From Scilla litardierei (taxonomy: Eukaryota; Streptophyta; Magnoliopsida; Asparagales; Asparagaceae): 64,000 nt of DNA. Where the stretch lies: positions 15,200,214 to 15,264,213 of the forward strand of contig CM061138.1 in NCBI GenBank assembly GCA_030789695.1. The letters are read 5' to 3'. Position numbers and translations under genes: made by a program. Of this stretch, positions 44,401 to 53,400 are shown one piece after another. Position 1 is the stretch's first letter. Each line of letters begins with the position of its first letter. The notes beneath the pieces were generated by a model that did no database searches, was not told where the DNA came from, and worked only from the letters and a program-made list of their open reading frames with translations.

Positions 44401-44433
44401 CCTCTTCGGAGAACGCGCAGCGTGGAGTGGTAG
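23034..44433 (+). CDS. Group A bZIP transcription factor (GBF4/ABI5-like), 4 exons
   Basis: Exons 23034-23498, 26988-27059, 27655-27684 and 44353-44433, all phase 0 with GT-AG introns, give 215 residues. The N-terminus carries the group A motifs RQSSIYSL (about 20-26), [13 protein letters not shown] (29-41), SRQGSV...VDEAWRDI (57-73) and MTLEDFL (78-84). The first and third contain RxxS sites of the type phosphorylated by ABA-activated SnRK2 kinases. The basic region (about 135-155) has the invariant N143-x7-R151. Heptad leucines are L161, L168 and L175. The C-terminus [15 protein letters not shown] matches the family's terminal kinase/14-3-3-type tail. I chose ATG 23034 because the family typically starts MASS; an upstream in-frame ATG exists at 22752. 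The protein is nuclear and should bind ACGTG G-box/ABRE DNA as a dimer. Intron 3 is 16,668 bp and filled with transposons. Confidence 0.9.
23499..26987 (+). other. bZIP intron 1 (3489 bp)
   Basis: AT-rich, from the gtaatt donor to the tttgcag acceptor. I see no LTR structure. A 44-bp unit (gagtctattttgtttgccca...) is repeated exactly in tandem at 26161-26204 and 26205-26248. If the intron were retained, translation would run 24 codons to a stop near 23570. Confidence 0.85.
26988..27059 (+). CDS. bZIP exon 2 (leucine zipper)
   Basis: 24 codons, [19 protein letters not shown] plus LLRHR. Holds the heptad leucines L161, L168 and L175 and the zipper Asn172. It starts after tttgcag and ends at cgg|gtacta. 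Confidence 0.92.
27655..27684 (+). CDS. bZIP exon 3 (30-bp micro-exon)
   Basis: 10 codons, [10 protein letters not shown], continuing the zipper coiled coil. Acceptor attgcag, donor cag|gtatgc. Too short to be seen as an ORF by itself; the phase and the family alignment identify it. Confidence 0.85.
27750..28093 (+). repeat. 5' LTR of element A
   Basis: 344 bp, starting tgatggaattatcacgtatc. Its 3' part (ttaggagagagagttcctttcga) resembles the same part of element B's LTR, a sign of common descent. Confidence 0.88.
28120..29920 (+). pseudogene. Element A gag remnant
   Basis: Begins [19 protein letters not shown] (28120) and soon hits a stop. A 24-bp unit (gcaacaaggtgaagccctag) is repeated about three times at 28249-28310. 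The gag core follows at 29110-29600 ([39 protein letters not shown]), then a zinc-knuckle-like [14 protein letters not shown] near 29770-29810. It is homologous to the intact Gag of element B. Confidence 0.8.
29990..30250 (+). pseudogene. Element A aspartic protease remnant
   Basis: [13 protein letters not shown] at about 30001-30040 aligns with the retropepsin active-site block, usually (V/L)DSGATHNF. The catalytic Asp is replaced by Gly, so the enzyme would be dead even if translated. A downstream [10 protein letters not shown] block (about 30200-30230) is the second protease motif. Confidence 0.75.
30515..31300 (+). pseudogene. Element A reverse transcriptase remnant
   Basis: Ordered RT motifs: [44 protein letters not shown] and FFDDILV. 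The last corresponds to the YxDD catalytic box with Tyr changed to Phe. The end of the domain reads YLGHVIS and [11 protein letters not shown]. Stops lie at about 30776 and 31039 and between these blocks. Confidence 0.9.
31440..31690 (+). pseudogene. Element A RNase H remnant
   Basis: [18 protein letters not shown], then [20 protein letters not shown] and [13 protein letters not shown] are the gypsy RNase H blocks. The Asp residues and the ELMA Glu are still visible. At least one stop interrupts it. Confidence 0.85.
32010..33007 (+). pseudogene. Element A integrase remnant
   Basis: The zinc-binding end ([10 protein letters not shown] near 32115), the core start ([20 protein letters not shown] near 32206), and a C-terminal region ([37 protein letters not shown]) are recognisable. 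The frame is cut at 33007 by insertion of element B and resumes at 35619 ([12 protein letters not shown]). Confidence 0.85.
33008..33388 (+). repeat. 5' LTR of element B
   Basis: 381 bp, near-identical to 35238-35618. Shares the ttaggagagcgagttcctctcg segment type with element A's LTR. Confidence 0.93.
33414..35195 (+). CDS. Intact Gag of element B (593 aa)
   Basis: Opens [18 protein letters not shown] 25 nt after the 5' LTR, in the usual position. It has an N-terminal coiled coil (about 8-70) and a charged linker. A long Gly/Pro/Arg-rich low-complexity middle (about 160-320) is encoded by very GC-rich DNA. A retrotransposon Gag domain (about 327-485: [48 protein letters not shown]) follows, and then a knuckle-like [14 protein letters not shown] (about 549-562). 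The acidic tail ends DDPGAVP. It should form the particle and bind RNA. No protease or RT motif follows, so it would need enzymes from a relative such as an intact A-type element. The earlier in-frame ATG at 33366 lies within the LTR, so I rejected it as the start. Confidence 0.9.
   Translation: MAEGTRFKTEMEALRKEIREEVSKKVGALEVTVEMLSNSQKEMEARLMKKHEELDATQVQILKILQKLEGKGKHVEIGGEESEAENHHAKADDPKLMANTSGAPPGTKITKENEDLGFREESWVEEVQRERRRREGDPLGFLAEARGRRMQGEGRLGLPDSVGGGGWEGGNPNPLPRGPPGLREGSGGLAAHSRARAGTWEGWAGPRDTLEGPRGPPGPNQATAGPQGGFAALPGVGWAPAGNFGARRGPVNPPGQFFGPPGSDQGPARGYRGIFGATEEERQRGPLEEYAENFGGPRGFPEEAYGRGRIEYGGHGVQGGGQPTMYPDRRMEKLKMPIFEGTDPDGWIVRAERYFQVMRISEREVLENIICYLEGHALSWYHWRMSRAPFRTWEELSAFLLDRFQAKPGANFYEQLLELRQEGTVLDFLGKFEVLAGRVKGVSEDVFLGAFMQGLKPSIRAELWMQSPRDLEHVIRLALRAEEKQAEERRIRGTWEAPQQRVPYTAAAPRLPPAASAETGEKAGEARPAGQGRRMTEAEIRDRRARGLCFRCDEKFTPGHRCASRLLQITIEPDEGEYIEPEKPEEDDPGAVP
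35238..35618 (+). repeat. 3' LTR of element B
   Basis: 381 bp; ends cgtatca, followed by cctcg (target duplication, one mismatch) and then the resumed integrase frame of element A. Confidence 0.93.
35726..36345. mobile_element. hAT-type MITE 1
   Basis: 620 bp with perfect 12-bp inverted ends CAAGGTTTGAGG, flanked by an 8-bp duplication gttcacag / gttcgcag (35718-35725 and 36346-36353, one mismatch). The 8-bp duplication and CA-starting ends are hAT hallmarks. The left 200 bp is made of interleaved palindromes built on tatcggccgata and gtttcgg words. The centre is AT-rich and non-coding. It interrupts the chromovirus A frame just before its chromodomain. Confidence 0.85.
36375..36470 (+). pseudogene. 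Element A chromodomain and polypurine region
   Basis: [14 protein letters not shown], stop, ELLGDIA, stop, QFLDF is the C-terminal chromodomain found at the end of chromovirus integrases. It is followed by ttgagacaaggtgg, the block also present before the 3' LTRs of elements B and C. It has stops but is clearly recognisable. Confidence 0.85.
36492..36823 (+). repeat. 3' LTR of element A
   Basis: 332 bp, tgatggaattattacg...ttcatatca, followed by the ctttt target duplication. Confidence 0.88.
36925..38419 (-). repeat. Sirevirus/copia-like solo LTR (probable)
   Basis: Starts tgttggattc and ends atccaatatctaac, an imperfect terminal inverted pair as in copia LTRs. It has a tatactggttcggtcc segment (about 37092) placed as in copia LTRs read on the - strand. 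It carries a dozen or so copies of a ttagtYgaYtaa palindrome-like word between 37625 and 38065. No coding region, no second copy, and no clean target duplication was found, so the edges are tentative. Confidence 0.45.
38694..39279. mobile_element. hAT-type MITE 2
   Basis: 586 bp flanked by agatatat / agatatac (38686-38693 and 39280-39287, 7/8 match). Its ends, CAAGG and CATTG (reverse CAATG), are hAT-like but poorly paired. The interior is rich in gtttcgg/ccgaaac words like MITE 1. It has an exact 42-bp tandem duplication (38727-38768 and 38769-38810) at the left end. Confidence 0.6.
39288..41168 (+). other. Intron 3 sequence without a recognised feature
   Basis: Mostly AT-rich. A mixed-composition patch at 40200-40800 has no recognisable frame. 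Nothing else stands out. Confidence 0.5.
41174..42818 (+). mobile_element. Element C: 1.6-kb non-autonomous LTR retrotransposon
   Basis: LTRs 41174-41485 and 42505-42818 (tgatgcggctg...catca), flanked by catga / catta (4/5 duplication). The primer site ttggtatcagagcactagat directly follows the 5' LTR, and an accttgaggacaaggtgg block plus purine tract precedes the 3' LTR. By my reading the LTRs differ by about three substitutions and two 1-bp indels, so it is young. A TATA-type ggttataaaagg lies in each LTR. The 1-kb interior has no gag or pol motif, only one unusual frame. It resembles TRIM/small LARD elements in size, but its LTRs are longer than typical TRIMs. Confidence 0.9.
41527..42504 (+). 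pseudogene. Element C ORF of unknown function with one in-frame TAG
   Basis: An ATG 42 nt after the LTR opens [20 protein letters not shown] and continues for 34 codons to a single TAG (41629-41631). The same frame then stays open to the TAG at 42502-42504, abutting the 3' LTR, 326 codons in all. The middle is a Pro-Asp-Pro-Asp-Leu-Lys low-complexity repeat built from agatccagatctgaaat units. The last part is Pro/Arg-rich and ends [13 protein letters not shown] recognise no family. The single stop in an otherwise open frame suggests a recent mutation, readthrough, or chance openness of repetitive DNA. Confidence 0.5.
42927..43493. mobile_element. Foldback/MITE in bZIP intron 3
   Basis: About 567 bp with long imperfect inverted arms. 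aatgcataatcattgaatta (42930) pairs with taattcaatgattattcatt (about 43470), and further in aagaaatgtcaatagtgag pairs with ctcacaattgacatttctt. An inner pair (aacatttgcgcttcaaat / tttgtagcgcaaatgtt) also folds. No clear target duplication, so the superfamily is open. Confidence 0.6.
44353..44433 (+). CDS. bZIP terminal exon
   Basis: 26 codons plus [18 protein letters not shown], then [11 protein letters not shown]. The LxESLIP block and the RRTRS-x-x-W end are characteristic of the C-terminus of this bZIP subgroup, and the phase matches exon 3. This shows the gene continues beyond 16.7 kb of inserted DNA. Confidence 0.88.
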   Translation, partial: LAESLIPATEHRRPQRPLRRTRSVEW

Positions 44434-46610
44434 GGGCTTTTCTTAAGCCCACCACTGCACTTGTAAAAAGAAAGGAAGAACAAAGTGGCAGGGATGGATG
44501 CAGGGAGGTTTGTCGGCTATAAGGTAAGGTTGATTTTGTATCATTTCACGAATAACCACCGACAACCAAACATCCAGATCTGTGACTAAAATTGATAGAC
44601 GCAAGAAATTGGGTGTTGTAATGCCCTAGATAACTGTATGTATGTATGTATACTGGTAGTGTGCAGACGTGCTTAGAGTAACCTAGTTCTCCCATGGACT
44701 CTCAACTTCATGATATAATTATGTCACTGGTTGTAATGCTTTAGTCTTATTAATAGAGATTAACGGGTAGTTGGTAGCAACTATGGGTTTTTTTTTAAGC
44801 TGCGGTTGAGGTGTATGCGTCTGAGTAGGTGGAGTTAAAAAGTAAATATAATCAATCCACTTAATGATAGGCCTACATGTTAGCACTGCCGATGAAAAAT
44901 CACACATTAATTTCCTATTAATACTGTTTCTGATGATGTATTACTTGATGGGTTTAGTGTATTTTGGCCTGTCACAGCACGGGATCTTATTCTATTTTAG
45001 TGGACCGTGGACCACATTGAACCGCTAGAAGCGTCGAGGATTTGGTGGTTGTCGATAATGCTTGTTTCAGTGGGGTGGGTTTGTTTGGTAGCACGACGCC
45101 ATTCCATTATTAGATGAAGATGATCTGATCCGAGATCTAGCTTTTGAATAACCTCTTCAACAAATAGACAGACGCAGCATTATGAATGATTTTTGCAGCT
45201 AAGCGACATGACATGGGGTTTCCTGCAACCCAACAAACCAACGTTATTGACACGTTTAGCAAGGATCTTTCTATTTTTTTTCCTAATTATAATCACGGTA
45301 TCTCATGTCAACCGGTCGGCAGCACGACATAAGATAAAGATGGCAAGTGACGACCATTATTATGCCGTTGCCTGCTGAATTACGGGACCGTCAACCTTAG
45401 GGTAGTCTTTAACCCCCCAAGCACAAAATTTTTCTTCAAGCTTCTCTCGTGTAGAATTGAAGCCAATTTGATTAACTATTTGAGTTTGAGGGGAGTACGA
45501 GGCAGTATTTTGACAATGGATAGAAAAGTTGCAGAGGCCTTGGAGAGAAACGGCGTTCCTCGTGCATTCTGGAATTTCACTCTCTATGTAAAACATTTCT
45601 TTTCATCACTATACTCACCTGATCAAACACGTGGATGTCTCTACTAAATGTTTAATATGGTTTTACTTTGATAAACGTTCATACGCAACAAGAGCATGCC
45701 AATCTATTACACAAAGGAGGAATGTCTATCTAGGATTGTACTAGTCACAAGCTGACTGTGACATGCTGACTGAGACAAGCCTAGGTGGGTCCCAATGGAG
45801 GGCGTGGTTTTGGTCTTTGTTTTGGGGTTGGGTTTTGTTGGTTTTTTTCTTCGCCTTGGTCCCTGCTTTTCCTCAGCCTGCCTCCCCCACAATCATGACA
45901 CATGAATTTCGAAGTATCTGTTATACAATATAGGCGGTTCGTCTCATGTGGCATGTTTGTTCCATGTGTCAATGTCACATCGTCACATGGTTATCACATG
46001 GGACATCCACCTCGTCAACCTAAAAAATCACCCCAAGCCCTCTTATTTACCTGGTTGTCATTCACTTTTCATTCCCAAACTCGTTTATTTGCATGTTTGA
46101 CCAAGGAAATTTTTCCCTTATAACCCCCAAGATTTTTGTATTTATCCTTTTACTTTCCAACGATACCAACATATACACACACTTCTACTTTTCGTTTGCA
46201 TGTGTGTGTCATATCCTGTTCGTAAAAGGGTCCTTTTGGCTCCGTACACCATGTGGGTTATTTCTAGTCAATTTATATTTTCCACCGTACTGCTAAAAAT
46301 GACAGTATCGCAAAATGGGAAATATGAACCATCAAATTTCAAACATTAAAAAAAAAAAAGAAAGGAACTAAAGTATCAACCTGAAAAAGAGGGTAAACAG
46401 CGACAAGTAATAGAACTAGCAAAACCACAGCCAAAACTAGACATTTTAACCCTTAAAAATGCAATCTCCTCTCTTTACATCATAATGTATAACACCAATG
46501 GTAAAAGCTAACATACAACAATTTTTTTTTTATTTTTTTTAGAGATTGAAAAAAAAAGACTACCTCATACATCAAGAGCAACCCTTTCAATCCTCCTCCG
46601 CCGTCGCCCG
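44434..46610. other. Intergenic between convergent bZIP and ROH1
   Basis: Contains both 3' flanks. No further gene recognised; several 60-80-codon frames have no family features. About 46190-46280 resembles 7320-7460, as noted there. AT-rich with an A-run near 46350. Confidence 0.5.
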
Positions 46611-47771
46611 TCATTCGCCGGCGTGCGATTTTCCCATGAAATCGAGCCCCTCGGTTCGGCTCCTCACGATCCTATAAAACACCTCCCTCACCTGCTTCTC
46701 CAGCGGGTCCAGCCCTTCCTTGAGCACCTCCCTCACCGCCGCCAGCTCCGCCACCGCCTGCCTCACCTCCGCCTCCTTCTCCTCCCCCATCGGCACCACA
46801 TGCACCGCCTCCAGCGCCTCCAACAGCGTCCTCGTGCACTTCTCCACCACATGCAGCTCCTTCAGCAGCCCGCTCGACCCTTTCCTCTCCTTCTTCTTGC
46901 CCTCCTCCATTATCTTCTCGTGCAATCCCATCACCGCCGCCGCCCAGGCCAAATTCCTCGGCACCGAGAAGTGGTTCTGAAGCCCTCGATCCTGGCACGG
47001 GATCGCCGCCACCAACGTCCACATCGCAAACAGCAGCACCGAGCTCATCGTGTACACGGGAACGGCGAGCCCGTTGGTCTGCGAGATCTCGTTCCCCCGG
47101 GGAGCGTTGAGATTGTTCCCGATCGCCTGAAGCTGCTTGGACGCCGACCACGACCTCGACACGCTCCACGAGAGGGACCGAAAGTGCGCCTTCCTGGCCT
47201 CCTTCGGGGTGCTCCGGCCGAAGGATCGGTTCCGATTGGAGAGGATCGACCCGCCGGCGGGGTCCTTCTCGTCGATCATGAGGATGGCGAGCTCGGTCAG
47301 GGCTTTCTTGGCACGCCGGATCTGGCCCTCGCCGATGGGGCGGGACCTGCCGAGGGCGGCGAGGACGATGTCGAGGTGGTGGGCCCACTGGCGGATCAGG
47401 TCGATGCCGTCGCGGATGGCGTTGCAGACGTCGAGGGCCTTGACGGCGCGTTCGTAGAAGTCGCCGATGATGCGGTCGATGGGGGGTTTGGAGAGCAAGG
47501 GCTTGCTGTTGTGGAAGATGACGCGGAACCCTTCTTGGCAGATGAGGAGGGTGTCGAGGAGGCGGCGGATCCAGGCGAGGGAGAGGAGGTCCTCGCCGGA
47601 GGAGGTGGATGAAGAGAGGTCGGAGAAGAGGTCGGAGACGCGTTTCTGGAAAGATTCGAGCTCTTGGTCGGGCTCGTCCACGGAGTGGAACTGGTCGCGG
47701 CGGATGGAGAGGATGGAGCGGCCGATGGCGGCGAAGGGGGCGGAGGCCGACTGGTAGTCCATCGCCGGCAT
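46611..47771 (-). CDS. ROH1/BYPASS1-like protein (DUF793), 386 aa
   Basis: Single-exon, intact frame starting [20 protein letters not shown], the typical ROH1 start, and ending FMGKSHAGE. The RRDQ block (24-27), the long helical region with [20 protein letters not shown] (96-115), the [20 protein letters not shown] segment (198-217) and the C-terminal helices place it in the ROH1/BPS1-like DUF793 family. A hydrophobic stretch (about 236-258, [20 protein letters not shown]) could be a membrane segment. In Arabidopsis, ROH1 interacts with the exocyst subunit EXO70A1 and affects seed-coat mucilage; BYPASS1 relatives affect root-derived signalling. The precise biochemical role is unknown. Coding DNA is GC-rich against AT-rich flanks. 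It is convergent with the bZIP gene. Confidence 0.93.
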   Translation of the reverse strand: MPAMDYQSASAPFAAIGRSILSIRRDQFHSVDEPDQELESFQKRVSDLFSDLSSSTSSGEDLLSLAWIRRLLDTLLICQEGFRVIFHNSKPLLSKPPIDRIIGDFYERAVKALDVCNAIRDGIDLIRQWAHHLDIVLAALGRSRPIGEGQIRRAKKALTELAILMIDEKDPAGGSILSNRNRSFGRSTPKEARKAHFRSLSWSVSRSWSASKQLQAIGNNLNAPRGNEISQTNGLAVPVYTMSSVLLFAMWTLVAAIPCQDRGLQNHFSVPRNLAWAAAVMGLHEKIMEEGKKKERKGSSGLLKELHVVEKCTRTLLEALEAVHVVPMGEEKEAEVRQAVAELAAVREVLKEGLDPLEKQVREVFYRIVRSRTEGLDFMGKSHAGE

Positions 47772-47929
47772 CTAAAACGATAACCCTAGCCCCAATTTAC
47801 TAGGGCTTGGTTCATGAATTGAATTAAATAAATAAAGGTTGAGTTTTTGCCGATAGCTATGGTGAGAGGTAGGAGAAGGAAGACGAAGGGGGAGGTTTTG
47901 GGGAGGGCCGTTTCTAATTTTGGGAGTTT

Positions 47930-47941
47930 CTTTTATAAAGT
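47930..47941 (-). promoter_or_regulatory. TATA box of the ROH1-like gene
   Basis: The - strand reads CTTTATAAAAG, about 160 nt upstream of the ATG. It is followed by pyrimidine-rich 5' UTR-like sequence (cctcccccttcgtcttcc), which fits a core promoter. Confidence 0.6.
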
Positions 47942-47983
47942 TATTTTTATTAGTTTGGGGATGCTGCGGTGTAGACACGACGT

Positions 47984-47993
47984 GACACGTGGC
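47984..47993. promoter_or_regulatory. G-box/ABRE (GACACGTGGC)
   Basis: A strong ABA-responsive-element form of the CACGTG core, 213-222 bp upstream of the ROH1 start and just beyond the TATA box. Bound in general by group A bZIPs such as the neighbouring gene; binding here is an inference. Confidence 0.7.
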
Positions 47994-48062
47994 GGTTGGG
48001 TGAGCGGGTGAGGGGAATGATTAGCTGGAGGGCGGACGTGGACCGTCAGTTGTGGTGGGGAG

Positions 48063-48072
48063 GACACGTGGA
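48063..48072. promoter_or_regulatory. Second G-box/ABRE (GACACGTGGA)
   Basis: A second CACGTG core 79 bp further upstream. A half-site ggacgtgg lies between them near 48038. Two or more ABREs in a promoter are generally needed for ABA response. Confidence 0.65.
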
Positions 48073-49866
48073 CGGTTCAGGTTTGTCAAGACCGGGTCTT
48101 TGGGGTTGGAGGAGAAGCGTTGACGGGAGTGGCCCTGATTTTGAGGTCAGCTCGTACTGCAAGGGCAGAAGGGCAGGGGTATTATCGGGAAGGTAGCACT
48201 TTTGCACATTTGCACATTTTTGCAAGCAAATTTACGTTTACTTACAAGTTGTAAACGATAGCGGCAACCTTGGAAACAAATGAAATAATTTTCAGTAAAC
48301 CCAACATTTGGATGAACAAAGGAATAACTGCATTGGCTTACGTGTTCCTTGTTTGCTCGAAAATCTCGCGGGGACGTGTTTCTATATTAATATCACGTGG
48401 ACATGCGCTTCTATATTAATGGAAAGAGCTTACTTTGTTTTTCTTCTAGAAAGTTTCATTTCAGCTGAGCTTAAAACCTAAGCTTTTTTAATAACGTAAA
48501 TGTTGGTATCGCATTAGTTTTTTTTTTGGAAACCGTTCTCAAAGCTGTCAGACATTCAGAAACTTGGCGGGATCTATTATTTAATTATATAAATGGAAAT
48601 CTTATCTCTCTACCCTTATTAAGGAGGAGTTTTTTAAGTTTAAATAATAATAATAATCGTCATTATTCACAAATTTTTCCTACTAGTATTAGGGATTTTT
48701 TTTTCTGCAAAACAAAGAGAAATATTTTCGAAAAGATGTCTCGACTTATTGGCATAAAAAAGATGCAATTTTGGGTGGGGGCAAGGCAAGCTCAGAGTTG
48801 GGTTGCCCAGTGGGCGGGTGTTCCAATTAACCGATGGCAAATTGGTCATTGCCTACGCTGCTAACAGAGCTGGGTTTTTAAACCGTGAGGCGTTCAGGTA
48901 TAAAAAACGGGCCGACATACTTTATTGCAAAGAGTGGGAGGCTTTATTATTATTATTATTCCATTAAGCAGTCTTTATTGCAAAGAGTGTTACAATTAAC
49001 CGTTCTTTTTTGTTTATTTGGTTATGAAAGTGGGAGATTCCACTATTTCTCTCACTATTCACTCATTCTCACTCTCATTTTCACTCGTTCTGTTCTTTTG
49101 TGTTGACTTCTTTTACTGTGAAAGTTGCTGACGTGGCCACAATAAACACACAATAAAGTTATGTGTGACCCACAAAAAATTCCAACATCCACATTCACAA
49201 CCCACTCTCACACCAAAAAAACACAATACTCACTTTCACAACACTACTCACAACTTCAACAAACACAAATTTAAACCCAAAACAACAGGCCTAAGAAAAT
49301 TTTCCTGGCCTTAAAACTCGTAGACATGAGAATTATGGACATCAGTTGCCCAACAAACTAAACTCCTTTGTAGGTTTTCAAAAATTTCACTTTTCAGTTC
49401 ACTCGTTGTATATCATATTTTTATGTGATAGCTCCTTATCAGATTATATATGTTTTTTTTCTTTTCATGATAAACATATGGATCTGACGGAGAAAATGAA
49501 GAGTAATTCACCAAAAAAACATACGATGGTTCTTCTCAAAAGTGCTCTTGGATAAAATTCTTTAGGATTATTGGATACACAATGTTTGCTCATCTTTTTT
49601 CTTTCTTTCTTTCTTTAAAAAACAAGGCTAATTATCAAAAAATTATCATTATGTTTCAATCTTTCCCCCACAATAGTATCTTTAAATTCTAATGTTTATA
49701 TATTAATTGTTATAGTCAGTTTATTGTGCATATCTTTTAGTACAACGTGATACTCTTCTAGGTTCAGGTATTAGTCTAATACCTTAGGAACTTGTTAGAG
49801 TCCCTTTGTTTCTTGTGTTGGCTCGAGTTTTTGTGCACAATCATGATTTATAGGTTATATATATAA
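48073..49866. other. Upstream of ROH1; no further gene recognised
   Basis: AT-rich. At 48362-48420 an acgtg core followed by ttctatattaat occurs twice (gacgtgtttctatattaat; cacgtgga...gcttctatattaat). A ttattgcaaagagtg word recurs near 48920 and 48975. Short frames are not gene-like. Confidence 0.5.
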
Positions 49867-50420
49867 TAGTAAATGCTCGTGCCCGGAGGGCACGTCAAAG
49901 GTCGTCTCCCAGTCGCGAAATTGACAGGGACAGTCGGCTCACAGGTAAAATGCCGACATGACAAGCGCAAGAACGACGGAGACAATCGTCTCCCGGGCAT
50001 GATACCGACGGTGAAAAGAAACACTGTATCAGTCGTCGTAGGGGCGCAAAAGCAATGACTAACGCGCAAAAAAACACGGTGCAAAATGTAAAAAGAGCGA
50101 TGACAAACCCGTAAACAGGGGGAAGATGATGAGACTTTGGGTTTTATGAAAAAGTAATGACAAGCTTGAAAATAAGGAAAATGTGGTAGGCTTTTGTTTG
50201 GGGTTACACCAAAACACCCAACTCGACACACAACCCCTAACACACACCCCATTGGGCCCACCCCACTCTACCAAATACTATGTCCTAGTAGGACAAAGGG
50301 GTACCACATAGAACAACCCTCATTTAAATTCAAAATAAATATTCCCACTTTAGCTTTTCCCCCGACACACAACAAACCTCATTTAAATTTTTCCTCCAAG
50401 GTTTAATATTTACCGCAATA
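49867..50420 (-). mobile_element. Decayed Helitron-like element
   Basis: A hairpin CGTGCCC-gga-GGGCACG at 49878-49894 lies 11 bp from atag at 49867. This is the same layout as the Helitron 3' end at 61933, with CTAG mutated on the - strand to CTAT. Further in, gtcctagtaggacaaagg and aaattt/cccc-rich runs resemble the body of the Helitrons at 61933-63731. The 5' end is not identified. Confidence 0.45.
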
Positions 50421-53400
50421 TGCCCCCCTCAAATTTCAAATTCAAATCATTTTTCCTATTGTCATTGTCCTAGTCATACTTTGGTGTCCACGTAAGTCAA
50501 AGTTCAAAAAAAAAAGTCCTCAATTGTATAATAGACGTGATATCTCTTCTAACCATAACAATCAAGAAATACAAATCATTTTCTCCTCCTCAAATTTGAC
50601 ATCTAAAAGAATAAAATGGTAACCTAAAATCAGTTACTTCCCTCACAAAACTAACTTAAAGATGACCCCCAAAGGTAAAAAATAATATATCGTTTTATTA
50701 TTTTAGAACATAAAAACGTAATATTGCGACAAAAAAAAAAGCTGTAATCTAACTGTCACACAAACAAGCCGACCAACTTTGTTTTGAAATGACAATGAAA
50801 ATTAGCGAGAGAAAGCAGCGACCAAAAAACAAAAGGAGCAAACGAAACAAAGCCTATCAACTTACATTACCTGTCGATTTGTCAGTACCAACCGCCCAAG
50901 ATTAAACCTGCCTCCCCCCTGTCGACAGTTTATTTAAAATTACTCTTCGGCGCCAGTTTGCACCTGGCAGCGAGCATGTCCCTCTCGCTGGCCATTGCAG
51001 CTGCAATCTCGTGACCATCAGCAAAGAAAGCAAGAATTTTCAAAAAGTTCCTAGTTATGGCTCACCTCAACTGTTGTAATTAACACAACTCGTGCCTTGT
51101 AGTGAATGATAAAATATCTCAAAAGGGCGGCAACAACAACCAACTTGGTCACTAGACGTCAAGCCTGCCGATTATTTGCCACAGCCAATTGCCATGTGCA
51201 CCTGCTCCCACTGCTCTCCAAGCTACATAGAGTCCCCCACGAAGATGCCAACCAACACCCCACGTCATGCAAACCCCAACCCCCATACTCCAGCAATCTC
51301 ACATGAATTTGTGGGAAGTTGGGACTGCATCTGTCTCCCAATGATTGATTCTGTTGAACATCATATCTCCATAAAGGACGCAAATAATAATAATACTACT
51401 ACTACTTCGAATGAAACCGCTATATAGTGTTAATCAAAGAGATGTTATAGTCCACCACATCTATTTGATGCATATCATCGTTGAAGGAGATTTCATAATT
51501 GTAGATAACCATCTTAGTTTGAGATCCAACCAACATCAACATCATAAACTAGACCGGATCTTAAGCTATAATCAGACCTAGAGCTCTAGCCCAAGCTATA
51601 ATCCATTTCTCGGGCAAATATTAGCTCAATCATATCTGTTCACGATTCCTCGTTTTGTTCCATTCTAAAACTCTTGAGTGTGAGTTTTCTCCAACAAGCG
51701 GAACCTTGATGCAATGTGGTTTACCAATAATTAATTCGTAAGGATGGCATGTCACTCAAAATTGAGGAATATTAAGTGCCCATGTAGTGAGCACCAAGTC
51801 ATTGTAGTCGAATTGACTCAATAATTTGATCAATCAATTTTTTTGTCACTTCTTTATCCTTTTGGAAAACAGTTGCATGGAAGGATGTTATTGTTGTCCA
51901 TGACAACTCAACACATAATAAAATTAAAATGGCTAACAAGGTTTTGTCACAGTCACACTTCCCACATGTTTAAATCAAAATGATAAAAATGTTGTTAGAT
52001 GCACCGTATATTCTTATGATTTCATCGCAATTGTTAATTTTTTCAATCTTAAAAATTTAACCTTAATTAGATTTTAATTATTACTCTTGAATCTATTAAT
52101 TAATTACAAACTTTGCCACTCGATCTTTTGATTTCACAGCAAAATTTGCTTTCCTTCCTATTTCTTTCTCCAGAAATGATCTCAACATCACCAGATTCTA
52201 CTAGGCTCAATCAAAAATGAGGAAAATCCCAAATGAACGTGAGAAATACTAACTGGATTGAATATAATTGCAATTTCTATTGAGCAATGAGGCCACAGCA
52301 CTAACACTGTGCAAGTACCCCCCCCCGATTCCATAATAATTAGACACATTGAACATAATAATTAAGGGAGAAAATATCACCATCAAAAAAGCATGAACTT
52401 AGAGAAGTCCGCACTGGAAATCAATACATCTGAATGCATAAAAAACTAGAACATGAATGTCGGAGATCGCCTCTACAATCCCAATACCCAGCTCCGCCTT
52501 CAAGCCACGATCTGAGATTGCCTCGTCCTCGATCCGATGAGATCGAAGCCGCTAGATCCAGCAAGAGAAGCATTTTGGACTGGGACAAGAAAATTCTGCT
52601 GTGGCAGGAGGTGTCCAGTCATCATATTTTCACTCTGATTTATGAGGAAGGCCCTCGCATTGCATGTATTCACTTTGATTAACTATCCAGCAACATACAG
52701 TCATCCTATTTTCACAAATGATTAGCCTATAAATAGAATTTCTATTTGGCCCTTGAGCTTTGCATTATGAATCAAAGATGAATTCTATGAGAATTTAGCA
52801 GTCAACGTCAAAATATTGTTTTCAACAATAATTTTTACATCAAATTCGAAATTAGTATCTCCCATTAAAAAGAAATTGCCAAAAAAACAATGATCTATCG
52901 AGCATGAGTAAATGTCTGAAAGCTGAATGTGAAAACTTGAAGATTTGCCCATTTTCGGATAGCAGGGAACCCACCCAAACACCAATCTCAGGCACCTTCA
53001 TAAAGGGTAAAAAGGAAGGAGAGGGACATTTTATATGAAGGGTAAAAATGAAACAAATAGGGGTTGATTAATAAATAACAAGATTTGGTACGGTTAATTC
53101 AGAAGTGTGGTGAAATTATAAAGTCATGTGGTGCAACTATCAACAATCAAATGAAAATAAGTGATATTGTGGGGGAAACACACAAAAAAATCATTTTATG
53201 GGGGTATTTGGGGGGGTCGCAACACATAATAAAAATGGAGATATGTTGAGGCTGAATTAAAATGGCTAACAAGGTTTTGTCACGTCACACTTCCCACAAT
53301 ACCTAGAGAATGCAACAAAAGCCCCGCGCGTGTTTAAATCAAAATGAAAATAAGTGAACCATTTTTCCTCCTAATTTATATAAGCCTAGAGTCAATAAAA

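Noticed and set aside
46623..47612. 329-codon + strand ORF and other frames over the ROH1 gene
   Set aside because: They are antisense shadows of the GC-rich ROH1 coding sequence. The - strand frame has clear family homology from start to stop.
50930..51010. - strand open stretch reading AAAMASERDMLAARCKLAPK before a stop
   Set aside because: Short, no recognisable family, no supporting neighbouring exon. Probably chance in a GC-richer patch.
52434..52682. 82-codon + strand ORF in a GC-richer patch
   Set aside because: No recognisable domain and no exon signals. The antisense is equally open in part.
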